A stretch of DNA of 64,000 nucleotides from Lewinellaceae bacterium (GTDB lineage: Bacteria > Bacteroidota > Bacteroidia > Chitinophagales > Saprospiraceae): the NCBI GenBank assembly GCA_016719605.1, contig JADJYW010000001.1, positions 1,005,174 through 1,069,173 on the forward strand. The letters are read 5' to 3'. The translations under genes were made by a program, and so were the position numbers. Positions 53,401 through 61,392 of the stretch are shown here, one piece after another. The first letter of the stretch is position 1, and each line of letters opens with the position of its first letter. The notes under the pieces are model-generated. The model saw only the letters and a list, made by a program, of their open reading frames with translations. It searched no databases and had not been told where the DNA came from.

Positions 53401-56296
53401 GGGCTTTTCGGATGTTTCCGGGGTGCAATTTTCCATGGAGTGGGACCCGGCGGTGGCGCAGTTTACGGGCGTGGGCAATTTCAACCTGCCGGGGCTGGAT
53501 GCCGCTAATTTCCATACAAACCCGGCGGGAATGTCGTTTTGCTGGTGGACGGATGTGCTGGCCGGTGGCCGAACCTTGCCGAACGGCTCAGTGTTGTTTT
53601 CGCTCACGTTTACCCTCGTGGGGCAGCCGGGCAGCAGCACGCCGGTGGTTTTTGTGCAAACGCCGACCAAATTTGAGGTCGTGGACGGAAACTGCGATCC
53701 GTTCGGGTTGAACGTGGCCGGCGGCCAGATTTCGGTAGTCGCTCAGCCGCCAGCCAATCCGGTGCAACTTATTGCCGCCAGTGCTACCAGTTTCGGCGGT
53801 GCGCCGATATGTGTGCCCGTAAGTACGGCGAATTTTACAGATGTGGTTGCCGCCCAGTTTTCGCTGGCCTGGGATCCGGCGAAATTCACTTTTCAGCAGG
53901 TACAAAACTCGAATTCCCCGCTGGGCCTGAACAACAGCAACCTCTTAACTGCCCAGGCAGGAAACGGTGTTTTGGGATTTTCCTGGTACGATCCTAATGT
54001 CGTTGGCGTGACTCTTCCGGCCAATTCAGTGCTGTTCGAGGTGTGCTTCGAACCGGTGGGGCCGGTTGGAACTTCCAGTACCCTGAATTTTTCCAGCACA
54101 CCGGTACCGGTCGAAATCCTCCACGCCAACGGGAATCCGCTGCCCGTACAAGCCGTGGGCGGCACGCTGACCATCGCGCCTGCCGGCGCAAACGACCCGG
54201 TACTATTCACCGTTTCTCCTACGCCGCAAACCGTGGCGAGCGGCCAGGCGGTGACGGTACAAATTCAGGTTTCGGATTTTACCGACATGGCCGGTTACCA
54301 GTTTTCCATGAGTTGGGATCCGGCGGTGTTGCAGTTACAGTCGGTGACACCGGCGCTGCCGGGCATATCTGTCGCCGGCAATTTCAACATCGGCAACGCC
54401 GCCGCCGGCACGCTCACGCACCTGTTTTTTGTACAAGACCAGACTCCGCTGACTCTGCCCGACGATTCGGCGCTGTTTTCCCTGAATTTCATCGCCGTGG
54501 GTGCGGCGGGTACGTCGTCGCTCATCAGTTTCGGCGGCACGCCGACACCGATAGCGGCGTACAACACGGGGCTGCAAGCGGTGCCGGTGGCTACACTGCC
54601 GGGTATCGTGTACATCGCTGCGCAGGCGGGATTGTCGGTTTCCGGTAATATCAGCCGGATTAGCGGCCCGCCCGTGCCCGATGTGCTGGTAGCCATGACC
54701 GGCGACGCCACGGGTACCGACCTGACCGATCTGCCCGGCGACTACCTTTTTGAAAACCTGGCCGCCGGCAGCAATCTGGCCCTCACGCCGTTCAAAAACA
54801 CCGGCCCGCTGGAGTGTGTCAGCGTGCGCGATCTGCTGTTTATTTCCAAACACATTCTCGGCATCATGCCGTTGCCAAATTCCTACCGGAGGGTCGCCGC
54901 CGATGCGAATCGGAGCGGGAGTATCACCACTTTTGACAACGTGGAACTGCGCAAACTCATCCTCGGTATTTACACGGCACTGCCCAACAACCAGTCGTGG
55001 CGGTTTATCCCGGCGGACTATGTTTTTCCCAACCCGCTCAATCCTTTTTCACAGCAGTTTCCGGAAACGGCCACCGTCACCGACCTACAAGCCGACGCGG
55101 TGCGGGATTTTGTGGCGGTGAAAGTCGGCGATGTCACGGACTGCGTAGGCGATGAACACGGCCCGGCTTTTCTCACAACCCTGGCTTCCAGCGCCGTCGG
55201 CATTACTGGCCAGCAGGTGACGATTGACGTGACGGTTCAGGGATTTACGGATGTTTCCGGTTTGCAGTTTTCCATGGAGTGGGACCCGGCGGTGGCGCAG
55301 TTTGCGGGCGTGGGTAATTTTAATCTGCCCGGGCTGAGCGCATTGGCATTCAATACCAATCAGGCCGGTACAGGAAAACTGTCGTTGTGCTGGAATACCG
55401 ACGTGTTGGCCGGCGGCCAGACTTTGCCGGACGGCTCGGTGCTGTTTTCGCTCACGTTTACCCTTGTGGGGCCGGGTGGCAGCAGCACCCCGGTGGCGTT
55501 TGTGGAAACGCCGACCCGGTTTGAGGTGGTGGATGGAAACTGCGATCCGTTTGGGCTGAACAGCAGCAACGGGTTGATTACCATTTCCGGCCAGCCAATG
55601 CCTACCCAGCTGCTTGCCTCCAGTGCCACCAGTTTTGGTGGCGCCCCGGTGTGTTCGCAGATCAGCATGAACGGTTTTTCTGAAATCATAGCGGCACAAT
55701 TCACGGTGGCCTGGGATCCTTCCAAATTCAGTTTTCAGCAACTAAAAGGGTTCAACCCGGCGCTGGGGCTCTCCAGCGGCGGCAACTTCAGCACCGCCCA
55801 GGCCGGCAACGGGCTGCTGCTGTTTTCCTGGATTGACCCGCAAGCCCTTGGCGTGACACTTCCGAATACGCCGGTACTGTTCGAGGTTTGTTTCACGCCT
55901 GTCGGTCCGGTCGGCGCGGTCAGCAGCGTCAGTTTTCCGAACCTGCCCCAGCATCCTGTGGAGATTGTAAAAGAACCCGGCGGCCCATTGCCCGTGCAAA
56001 CCATCAACGGAGCACTGACCATCGCAGCCGCGAGCCTTCCTTGCGGAATCACCTGCCCCTCCGGCGTGCCGGCACTCACGGCGAATTCCAGTTGTCAGGC
56101 CGTGCTTGGCGATTACACCGGCCTCGCGGTACTTTCCGGCGATTGTATTGCGCCTGTTGTGCAAATACCTGCGCCGGGGACTGTGGTTAACCCCGGCACG
56201 GTGGCGGTCACGCTGACGGCGAGCGACGCTGCGGGGCAGAGCGCGACGTGCGTGTTTAATGTGGCAGTGGGCGGCGGCTGTGGCGGCGGGAATTGA
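50447..56296 (+). CDS. 1,949-residue secreted protein with nine cohesin-like and three dockerin-like modules
   Basis: The start at 50447 gives the signal peptide MRLFTLLIAFGAILIAFPVN; the 66 in-frame residues upstream overlap the previous gene and are not family-like. The body is three tandem repeats of about 610 residues. Each has a cohesin-like domain (VSSTPQTVATGSEVTVDIRV ... YQFSMSWDPAVLEFL), a carboxypeptidase-regulatory plus dockerin-like block with a canonical loop (DANQSGGITTFDNVELRKLI), and two further cohesin-like domains (GLQFSMEWDPAVAQF and VQFSLGWDQAVFEYL types). The protein closes with the HYR-like tail module ending GGGCGGGN. It may be a scaffold that self-assembles or captures dockerin-bearing partners (inference). 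The frame is intact throughout. Confidence 0.85.
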   Translation: MRLFTLLIAFGAILIAFPVNALTFSVSSTPQTVATGSEVTVDIRVEDFTDVTGYQFSMSWDPAVLEFLSVVPKLPGMSASGHFNTANAANGTLAHLYPAQGIGAFSLPDGSILFTLRFLAVGVAGASSPISFTAVPTPIAAYNGGLQPLTVVAPAGLVNIATQDGFSVSGTVNRTNGMPVPAVLAAMSGDATGTDLTGAAGDYGFANLPPGSDLTITPARTADPLECVSVRDILFIYKHFLGIEPLPNPYAMVAADANQSHSITSSDPVELRKLILGIYTELPNAPSWQFIPADYVFPNPLNPFSQQFPEDATITDLQANAVRNFTAVKTGDVTDCTGDVQGPAFLTTLASNANGQPGQQVTVDVTVQDFADVTGLQFSMQWNPAVAQFDGLTNFGLPGLDNAAFNTAQAAAGKLSVCWWTDMLLGSQTLPNNTLLFTLTFTLVGPAGSSTPVAFVQMPTQFEVVNGDCAPFGLSTGNGLIVVSDQPPPPTAFQLVSGNATSANYAPVCAPVTASNFSDLTSVQFSLGWDQAVFEYLQVQNFNQLAGLSSANVDAGQSGNGLLAFSWSDPNAIGVSLPNGTVLFEVCFTPVGPPGASTPFGFPGSPVPAEAVDANGDPVPLQTTSGTLNISTINISAPVTVFVSPTPQTVATGSEVTVDIRVEDFTDVAGYQFSMGWDPAVLQFLAVVPKLPGMGAGVNFNTANNAAGVLTHLFFKDGPGTLSLPDGSVLFTLKFLAVGAAGTSSPISFGGVPTPIAVYNGGLQPLTMTVLEGIVHIAAQGGFSVSGTLARANGTPMPDVLVAMTGDATGSDLTGAPGDYLFENLTAGSNLALAPTKTADPLECVSVRDILFISKHILGLTPLSDPYRMVAADANQSGGITTFDNVELRKLILGIYPALPNNQSWRFIPSDFVFSNPLNPFQDNFPETATITDLQADAVRDFVAVKVGDATDCAGDTPGTAFLTTLASSANGQPGQQVTIDVTVQGFSDVSGVQFSMEWDPAVAQFTGVGNFNLPGLDAANFHTNPAGMSFCWWTDVLAGGRTLPNGSVLFSLTFTLVGQPGSSTPVVFVQTPTKFEVVDGNCDPFGLNVAGGQISVVAQPPANPVQLIAASATSFGGAPICVPVSTANFTDVVAAQFSLAWDPAKFTFQQVQNSNSPLGLNNSNLLTAQAGNGVLGFSWYDPNVVGVTLPANSVLFEVCFEPVGPVGTSSTLNFSSTPVPVEILHANGNPLPVQAVGGTLTIAPAGANDPVLFTVSPTPQTVASGQAVTVQIQVSDFTDMAGYQFSMSWDPAVLQLQSVTPALPGISVAGNFNIGNAAAGTLTHLFFVQDQTPLTLPDDSALFSLNFIAVGAAGTSSLISFGGTPTPIAAYNTGLQAVPVATLPGIVYIAAQAGLSVSGNISRISGPPVPDVLVAMTGDATGTDLTDLPGDYLFENLAAGSNLALTPFKNTGPLECVSVRDLLFISKHILGIMPLPNSYRRVAADANRSGSITTFDNVELRKLILGIYTALPNNQSWRFIPADYVFPNPLNPFSQQFPETATVTDLQADAVRDFVAVKVGDVTDCVGDEHGPAFLTTLASSAVGITGQQVTIDVTVQGFTDVSGLQFSMEWDPAVAQFAGVGNFNLPGLSALAFNTNQAGTGKLSLCWNTDVLAGGQTLPDGSVLFSLTFTLVGPGGSSTPVAFVETPTRFEVVDGNCDPFGLNSSNGLITISGQPMPTQLLASSATSFGGAPVCSQISMNGFSEIIAAQFTVAWDPSKFSFQQLKGFNPALGLSSGGNFSTAQAGNGLLLFSWIDPQALGVTLPNTPVLFEVCFTPVGPVGAVSSVSFPNLPQHPVEIVKEPGGPLPVQTINGALTIAAASLPCGITCPSGVPALTANSSCQAVLGDYTGLAVLSGDCIAPVVQIPAPGTVVNPGTVAVTLTASDAAGQSATCVFNVAVGGGCGGGN

Positions 56297-56321
56297 GACC
56301 GGCTATTTGGTGTGCTTGCGC

Positions 56322-56329
56322 TACTTTTG
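56322..56329 (+). promoter_or_regulatory. Possible -7 box of the S4 protein gene
   Basis: TACTTTTG matches TAnnTTTG exactly. Transcription would start near 56335, downstream of the ATG at 56312, which favours the TTG start at 56381. A small hairpin (CACGGG ... CCCGTG, 56341-56357) lies in the leader. Confidence 0.35.
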
Positions 56330-56380
56330 GGTTTTTATTTCACGGGGGAAGCCCGTGTAATTACCAAAATTGCAAAGCAC

Positions 56381-56767
56381 TTGACCAAGGTTCGAATAGA
56401 CAAATGGCTCTGGAGTATTCGTATCTTCAAGAGCCGCACCATTGCCACGGATGCCTGCAAGGCAGGTAAAGTTCGTATTGCCGGCGAGCCGGTCAAGGCG
56501 TCTTACCAGTTAGCCGAGAACGAAGTGGTGGCGGTGAAAAAAGACGGGTTCAACTTCGAGTACCGCGCCCTGATCCTGATCGAGAAGCGCGTGGGCGCCC
56601 CTGTAGCCGTCACCTGCTACGAGGACGTCACGTCCGAGGAGGAAAAAAACAAATACAAGGCCTGGTTCCAAAATGCAGCGGCAACGAACGAACGCCGCGA
56701 AAAAGGCGCCGGGCGGCCCACCAAAAAAGAACGCCGGGAAATAGAAAAGTTCAAGGACGACGAATAG
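56381..56767 (+). CDS. S4-domain RNA-binding protein (Hsp15-like)
   Basis: A cytosolic protein of 128 residues from the proposed TTG start (LTKVRIDKWLWSIRIFKSRT), which is where homologues begin. An in-frame ATG at 56312 would add 23 residues (MLALLLGFYFTGEARV...) that do not look family-like and would precede the probable transcription start. The S4 motif is complete: R-I-D-K-W-L-W, T-I-A-T-D-A-C-K-A-G-K-V-R-I-A-G and KASYQLAENEVVAVKKDG. The C-terminus is lysine/arginine-rich (KKERREIEKF). The E. coli relative Hsp15 binds stalled 50S subunits carrying nascent chain-tRNA; a similar ribosome-rescue role is likely. Confidence 0.85.
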   Translation: MTKVRIDKWLWSIRIFKSRTIATDACKAGKVRIAGEPVKASYQLAENEVVAVKKDGFNFEYRALILIEKRVGAPVAVTCYEDVTSEEEKNKYKAWFQNAAATNERREKGAGRPTKKERREIEKFKDDE

Positions 56768-56778
56768 GGTGAATAATC

Positions 56779-56796
56779 GGCGGGTTAAAACCCGCC
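56779..56796. terminator. Hairpin between convergent genes
   Basis: GGCGGGTT / AACCCGCC forms an 8-bp stem with an AA loop between the S4 protein gene and the SCP2 gene on the opposite strand. There is no long T-run, so a bidirectional terminator or REP-like palindrome are both possible. Confidence 0.5.
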
Positions 56797-56817
56797 GCTA
56801 CCCCCTCGCCTTTTCTT

Positions 56818-57132
56818 TTACATGATTCCGAACATCTTGGCGTACTTCAGCATTTCGCCGGGGTTGCTGATTTTGAGTTTGCCCGTCATCATGGCCATCA
56901 TCGGGTTCAGGTCGCCCGAGAGGAGTTTCGAAAAGGACTCTGCCGAGGTCGTGACTTTGCACGCGGCCTCACCGGACAAACCTTCGGTCACTTCCAACTT
57001 GCCGTCCGTGAGTTTGACCGTGAATTGGCCGGCATCGGCAATATCGAAATGGAACAAAGTGGAAAGGCCCTCCAAGGCATCGGCATTGGCTTTCTGGGGT
57101 AAATCGAAGAGGAATTTTTTTATATCAAGCAT
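56818..57132 (-). CDS. SCP2 sterol-binding domain protein
   Basis: A protein of 104 residues made only of an SCP2-like domain: FHFDIADAGQFTVKLTDGKL, then EAACKVTTSAESFSKLLSGD and LNPMMAMMTGKLKISNPGEM. These small bacterial proteins have a hydrophobic tunnel and probably bind acyl lipids. No partner is suggested by the neighbours. Confidence 0.85.
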   Translation of the reverse strand: MLDIKKFLFDLPQKANADALEGLSTLFHFDIADAGQFTVKLTDGKLEVTEGLSGEAACKVTTSAESFSKLLSGDLNPMMAMMTGKLKISNPGEMLKYAKMFGIM

Positions 57133-57135
57133 GGT

Positions 57136-57178
57136 GTTCAGGTTGCTGGTTTCAGGGTTTGAAAGTTGCTGGTTGGTA
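57136..57178. repeat. Degenerate heptamer-like tract upstream of the SCP2 gene
   Basis: On the minus strand AAC recurs every 6-8 bp (AACCAGC, AACTTTC, AAACCCT, GAAACCA, GCAACCT) directly before the start codon region of the SCP2 gene. This is the most degenerate member of the set. Confidence 0.4.
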
Positions 57179-57263
57179 AAAAATTCACGATTTGTTCATC
57201 TCAACAAGCGTGGGTGCTGGATGTTTGCCGCTTAATTTTCGCCTCAAAGAAACTGCACTGCGC

Positions 57264-58187
57264 ATGACCGCACAAAAAAAACATCCAACATTCTTTTGGC
57301 TTATGCTCGCCATACTCCCTTTTCTTGCTTGCAAGTTCACCGAAAAAAAACCGGTATTGGCTCCGGTGGGTTTCGACTGGCAGGGTCACCGGGGCGCCCG
57401 CGGCCTGCTGCCCGAAAACACCGTGCCGGCGTTTCTGCGGGCGCTGGAATTTCCCGAGGTGGTCACACTCGAACTCGATCTGGCCGTTTCCAGGGATCAG
57501 CAACTGATTGTGAGCCACGAGCCCTGGTTCAATCCCGAGCTCTGTCGGCAACCCAACGGCGACAGCATTGCCAAAGGTGCGGCCGAAAAATTCCTGCTGT
57601 ACCACCTGACCGCCGCTGAAATCCGCGCGTACGATTGCGGCAGTTTGAAACACCCGCGTTTTGCGGAGCAACAGCCAATGCCCGCACACAAACCCACGCT
57701 GCGCGAGGTCGTAGCAGCGGTGCGGGCTGCATTCCCGCAAAAAACCGTGCGCTGGAATATCGAACTAAAAAGCCGCCCCGAATGGGACGGCCTGCGCACG
57801 CCGACGATAGACGTATTCGCGCGGCTTGTGGTGGACGAACTCCGGGCGCTCGACCTGGAAAAAACAGCCAACGTGCAGTCCTTCGATCCGCGCCCGCTTC
57901 AGGCGATCCGAAAAATGAACCCGGGTATTCCCATCGCCCTGCTGGTGGAAAACATTAAAGGCCTGGAAACCAACTTGAAACAACTGGGTTTCACGCCGGA
58001 AATTTACAGCCCGTACTACATGCTGGTGGACCGGAAACTCGTACGCCGGTGCCACGCCCGCGGCATAAAAATCATCCCGTGGACGGTGAACGACGTGCCC
58101 GCCATGCGCCGCCTCATTCGCCTCGGGGTGGACGGAATTATTACGGATTACCCGGACAGGATTGAGCGGGTGAGCACGGCAAATTAG
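57264..58187 (+). CDS. Glycerophosphodiester phosphodiesterase, probable lipoprotein
   Basis: Hydrolyses glycerophosphodiesters to glycerol 3-phosphate and an alcohol. It has 307 residues from the start MTAQKKHPTFFWLMLAILPF; the signal sequence ends in FLAC, a possible lipoprotein cleavage site. The GDPD signature is complete: WQGHRGARGLLPENTVPAF (catalytic His42), then the acidic pair in ELDLAVSRDQQLIVSHEP with the second histidine, and near the end GIKIIPWTVNDVPAM and LGVDGIITDYPDR. The mature protein would be periplasmic or attached to a membrane. It diverges from the SCP2 gene. Confidence 0.93.
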   Translation: MTAQKKHPTFFWLMLAILPFLACKFTEKKPVLAPVGFDWQGHRGARGLLPENTVPAFLRALEFPEVVTLELDLAVSRDQQLIVSHEPWFNPELCRQPNGDSIAKGAAEKFLLYHLTAAEIRAYDCGSLKHPRFAEQQPMPAHKPTLREVVAAVRAAFPQKTVRWNIELKSRPEWDGLRTPTIDVFARLVVDELRALDLEKTANVQSFDPRPLQAIRKMNPGIPIALLVENIKGLETNLKQLGFTPEIYSPYYMLVDRKLVRRCHARGIKIIPWTVNDVPAMRRLIRLGVDGIITDYPDRIERVSTAN

Positions 58188-58229
58188 CAAAACGAGATGC
58201 CCTTGTCAACTTGTCCCTTGCCGACTTGC

Positions 58230-58970
58230 TTATTCTACTTTTTTCACCGTCCCCGAGCCGGCGACGCTGGTTTCGACCGATCCTGCGCCGGCGTACAGGA
58301 TATCGCCGGAGCCGGCGATATTGGCTTTGAGCCACTCGGTCATGTTGCAGGTGATGGAGCCGGAGCCGGCGATATTGGCCTTGCCGGTGCCGGCAACCAA
58401 TTTTTTGGCCATGATATCGCCGCTGCCGCTGATTTCATAATAGGCCTCTTTAGATTTTCCGCCCACTTCCACGTCGCCGCTGCCGGCGATATTGCAGTTC
58501 AGGATTTGCATATCGGCTTCCGGCAAACGAATGGAACCGGAGCCGCCAATGGAGAGGTAGAGTTCGTTGCCGCTCAGCGGGGTAAGTACGTCCATTTCGC
58601 CGCTGCCGCTCACGCTGAGTCCGTCGAACGACGGTCCCGAGATGCGCACGAGCAGGTCATCTGCGTTGGAAACATTTTCTTTAAAATAAATGTGCAGAGC
58701 GCCGTTGGTCACCTCGGTCACCAGTAGCGGCAACAGGTTTTCCTGGGCTTGTACTTCCACGGCGTATTCGTCGGCAACCCGTACTTCAATTTTTCCGGGA
58801 ATTTTTGCTTCTACTACATGAAAGTCGCGGGCTGTGCGAGACTCCGTTTTTGCAGAGCCTTCACCGCGTACGCCGTTGCCAAAATTGAACGACCAGCCAT
58901 CGCTGCCGCAGGAGCGGCTACCGAGTACGAAAATGGCAACCAGGAACATGAAAATTAAAAGATAGCGCAT
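58230..58970 (-). CDS. DUF2807 (GIN domain) exported protein
   Basis: A protein of 246 residues. The start MRYLLIFMFLVAIFVLGSRS gives a signal sequence with a cysteine shortly after (RSCG), so it may be a lipoprotein. The rest is the head-type beta-solenoid of DUF2807: repeated S-G-S-G-x-I/M and A-G-S-G-D/S-I turns (SVSGSGEMDVLTPLSGNELY, IAGSGDVEVGG, ISGSGDIMAKK, IAGSGSITCNM, IAGSGDILYAG, VAGSGTVKKVE). The family is common in Bacteroidota as surface or periplasmic proteins with no assigned function. Confidence 0.9.
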   Translation of the reverse strand: MRYLLIFMFLVAIFVLGSRSCGSDGWSFNFGNGVRGEGSAKTESRTARDFHVVEAKIPGKIEVRVADEYAVEVQAQENLLPLLVTEVTNGALHIYFKENVSNADDLLVRISGPSFDGLSVSGSGEMDVLTPLSGNELYLSIGGSGSIRLPEADMQILNCNIAGSGDVEVGGKSKEAYYEISGSGDIMAKKLVAGTGKANIAGSGSITCNMTEWLKANIAGSGDILYAGAGSVETSVAGSGTVKKVE

Positions 58971-58975
58971 ATACA

Positions 58976-59011
58976 GTTTTGAGTTGTGAGTGATGAGTTT
59001 TGAGTTGAGTT
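58976..59011. repeat. Heptamer tract between the GNAT-nitrilase and DUF2807 genes
   Basis: GAG recurs at 58981, 58988, 58995 and 59002, exactly 7 bp apart (AACTCAA-type units on the minus strand). It fills the 39-bp spacer between the two minus-strand genes and touches the stop codon of the upstream one. Confidence 0.8.
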
Positions 59012-60521
59012 AGCGGAACCGGAGTTCGTAAAAATCTTTGCGGCGGTCAATCAGGTTGCGCACGGCGCCCTGGTAGTGCAATTCGGAGAGCAATTCCATG
59101 TCCACATCGGCGATCAGAACCATCTCGGTATTGGGGGTGGCCTCGGCTTTCACCCCGTTGGACGGAAAGGCGAAATCGCAGGGTGTCAGCACCGCCGATT
59201 GCGAGTACTGCAAGTCCATGTTTTCCACTTGCGGCAGGTTGCCCACCGACCCGGTGATGGCCACATAGCATTCGTTTTCGATGGCGCGCGACTGCGAGCA
59301 GTGCCGCACGCGCATGTAGGCATTCTGCGTGTCGGTCAGGTACGGGACGATCAGGATTTGCATACCCTGTTCGGCCAGCAGGCGGCCCAGTTCGGGAAAC
59401 TCCGAATCGTAGCAGATGAGCACGCCCACTTTGCCCACGTCGGTATCGAAAACTTTCAGGGAATGGCCACCGGAAATAGCCCAGTACTTGGCTTCGTCCG
59501 GGGTGACATGAATTTTCACATACCGTTCGGTTTTGCCACTCCGGTGGCAGAAATAGCCCGCATTGAACAGCAGATCGCCGTCCATTTCGGGAAAACTGCC
59601 GGTCACGATATTCACATTGTAGCGGATGGCCAGTTCGGAAAAACGCTCGCGAATGGCGTTCGTGTGGCGTGCCAGCAACCGGATCGCTTCCGCTTCGCGC
59701 AGGTGGTTGTGCTCGGCCATGAGCGGGGCGTTGAAAAACTCCGGGAACACCGCGATGTCGCCCTTGTACGCCGAAATCATGTCCACAAAATACTCGGCTT
59801 GCAGGAACAACTCGTCGAGGTTGCGGTAAGGGCGCATTTGCCACTGCACCAGCCCGAGCCGGGCGTAGGTTTTGTGCGGCGGCATGGGTCGGTCGTCGCG
59901 CTGGTAGTAGATATTGTCCCACTGCAACAGGGTGGCGTGTTCTTGCGACTGCTCGTCGCCGGGCATGTAGTTGCGCAGGATTTTTTTGACGTGGAAATCG
60001 TTCGACAGCTGGAAGTTCAGTACCGGGTCGTGTATTTCCTTCATTTTCACCTTGCTGATGTACTCGCGCGGTGTCATTTGGCTGGCGTAGCTGTGGTAGT
60101 TGGGGATACGGCCGCCGAAAACAATGGCACGCAGGTTCAGGTGTTCGCACAGTTCCTTGCGGGCATCGTACAGTCGGCGGCCCAGGCGGAGGCCCCGGTA
60201 TTCGGGGTCAATAAACACCTCGATGCCGTACAGCACGTCGCCATCCGGGTCGTGGGTATTGAAACTGTACTTGCCGGTGATCTGGTCGTAGGTGTGGTTG
60301 TCGCCGTATTTGTCGTAGTCCACGATAATGGACAGGGCGCAGCCCACGACGTTGTCGTCCACCAGCACGACGTACTGCCCTTCGGGAAAAACCCGGAGCA
60401 GGTGTTCGATGGTACCGCGTTGCCAGTACGAGCCGGCCCAGTTGGGGTAGGCGGCTTTCATGGCTTTCAACAACTCCTGGTAATGCTCTGGCTGCAGGGT
60501 TGTGATTGAGACTTTTTCCAT
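59010..60521 (-). CDS. GNAT acetyltransferase - carbon-nitrogen hydrolase fusion protein
   Basis: A cytosolic protein of 503 residues with two catalytic domains. The start at 60521 (MEKVSITTLQPEHYQELLKA) was preferred because the upstream 49 residues are cysteine-rich noise. Residues 1-210 form a GNAT acyltransferase with the acetyl-CoA loop in EYRGLRLGRRLYDARKEL. Residues 230-500 form a nitrilase-fold hydrolase with the catalytic triad Glu in GDIAVFPEFFNAPL, Lys in RYVKIHVTPDEAKYW and Cys in KVGVLICYDSEFPELGR. Fusions of this kind are known in bacteria, but the amide substrate is not. The family assignment is sure. Confidence 0.95.
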   Translation of the reverse strand: MEKVSITTLQPEHYQELLKAMKAAYPNWAGSYWQRGTIEHLLRVFPEGQYVVLVDDNVVGCALSIIVDYDKYGDNHTYDQITGKYSFNTHDPDGDVLYGIEVFIDPEYRGLRLGRRLYDARKELCEHLNLRAIVFGGRIPNYHSYASQMTPREYISKVKMKEIHDPVLNFQLSNDFHVKKILRNYMPGDEQSQEHATLLQWDNIYYQRDDRPMPPHKTYARLGLVQWQMRPYRNLDELFLQAEYFVDMISAYKGDIAVFPEFFNAPLMAEHNHLREAEAIRLLARHTNAIRERFSELAIRYNVNIVTGSFPEMDGDLLFNAGYFCHRSGKTERYVKIHVTPDEAKYWAISGGHSLKVFDTDVGKVGVLICYDSEFPELGRLLAEQGMQILIVPYLTDTQNAYMRVRHCSQSRAIENECYVAITGSVGNLPQVENMDLQYSQSAVLTPCDFAFPSNGVKAEATPNTEMVLIADVDMELLSELHYQGAVRNLIDRRKDFYELRFR

Positions 60522-60728
60522 CAGGGGAAGAAATTGAGTTGATTTGCGGAAATACGCGCCGCCATCCGTGGTCGCTTGGAAACGGATGGCGGCGCAAATG
60601 TTACAATTTCCGCAGACAAATTTTGCCTTGGGGTGGGGGATCAAAGATGAGCCGCTGTCATATTCCATTCCTCAACTTGATCCCGAACTCTTGCAGAAAG
60701 CCCATCTTCCGGATCAATAGGATCATCC

Positions 60729-60877
60729 GGGTAGTGGCAAATTTCGAGTGATGGAACACGGATTAAACGGATGCAGGCAACGCGGATTTTCGCGGATTTA
60801 TTTACGGAATCCGAGAAAATCCGCGTTGCATGCATCCGTTTAATCCGTGTTCCATCACTCGAAATTTGCCACTACCC
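60729..60877. mobile_element. 149-bp near-perfect hairpin (MITE-like)
   Basis: Arms 60729-60798 and 60808-60877 are reverse complements over 70 bp with two mismatches, around a 9-bp loop. The outer ends are GGGTAGTGGCAAATTTCGAG and its complement. Internal ATCCGTGTT/GCGGATTTT-type segments resemble short intergenic repeats of other Bacteroidota. No coding capacity. It lies in the 396-bp spacer 60522-60917, of which 60522-60728 shows no recognised feature. A short relative is at 62421-62462. Confidence 0.85.
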
Positions 60878-60917
60878 GTACTTTTTGCCCAGACCGGCAA
60901 CCGCCTCCTCCAACATC

Positions 60918-61283
60918 CTACGAACCGCGTAATATCTTTTCCAACTTCTTGCCCTTCGCCAACTCATCCACCAACTTGTCCAAATACCGAACCTGCTGCG
61001 TCAAAGGATTTTCGATTTCCTCTACCCGATACCCGCAGATTACGCCGGTAATGAGGTATGCGTTGGGATTCAGCGCAGCATCCTGGAAAAATGTTTCAAA
61101 AGTTACCTTCTCCTCCATTAGTTCCTGTAGTTTGTTGGTGTTGTAGCCGGTTAACCATTCTATGACCTGCAGCAGTTCTTCTTCTGTTCTGCCTTTCTTC
61201 TCCACCTTTGCGCGATACATCGGATAGACCGACGCAAAGGTCATTTTGGCGATTCGCTGATGGTGGGTGTCAGAGGTGTTCAT
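60918..61283 (-). CDS. DUF2200 family protein
   Basis: A cytosolic protein of 121 residues whose whole length matches DUF2200: HHQRIAKMTFASVYPMYRAK, KGRTEEELLQVIEWLTGY, VTFETFFQDAALNPNAYLIT and GVICGYRVEEIENPLTQQVR, with a C-terminal LDKLVDELAKGKKLEKIL. The function is unknown; homologues are scattered in bacteria, often as single genes. It lies between two copies of the TAGTGGCAAAT palindrome, together with the oxidoreductase gene upstream. Confidence 0.9.
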   Translation of the reverse strand: MNTSDTHHQRIAKMTFASVYPMYRAKVEKKGRTEEELLQVIEWLTGYNTNKLQELMEEKVTFETFFQDAALNPNAYLITGVICGYRVEEIENPLTQQVRYLDKLVDELAKGKKLEKILRGS

Positions 61284-61392
61284 CGTTTGTGTTTTAGAGG
61301 TGGTTTTGTTGGGAGGGGATATGTTAACGTGCGCATGACTGCCATACCTCGCGCTCAGCGAGTGGTTGGCAGCCGCGCAGAGTTCTCGGTTA

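Noticed and set aside
49788..56296. A cellulosome
   Set aside because: No glycoside hydrolases or carbohydrate-binding modules are attached to the dockerin-like blocks; only the binding-module types are shared.
60641..60835. Short minus-strand frame reading YPDDPIDPEDGLSARVRDQV
   Set aside because: It might be a gene remnant, but it runs into the MITE-like hairpin and matches no family I recognise.
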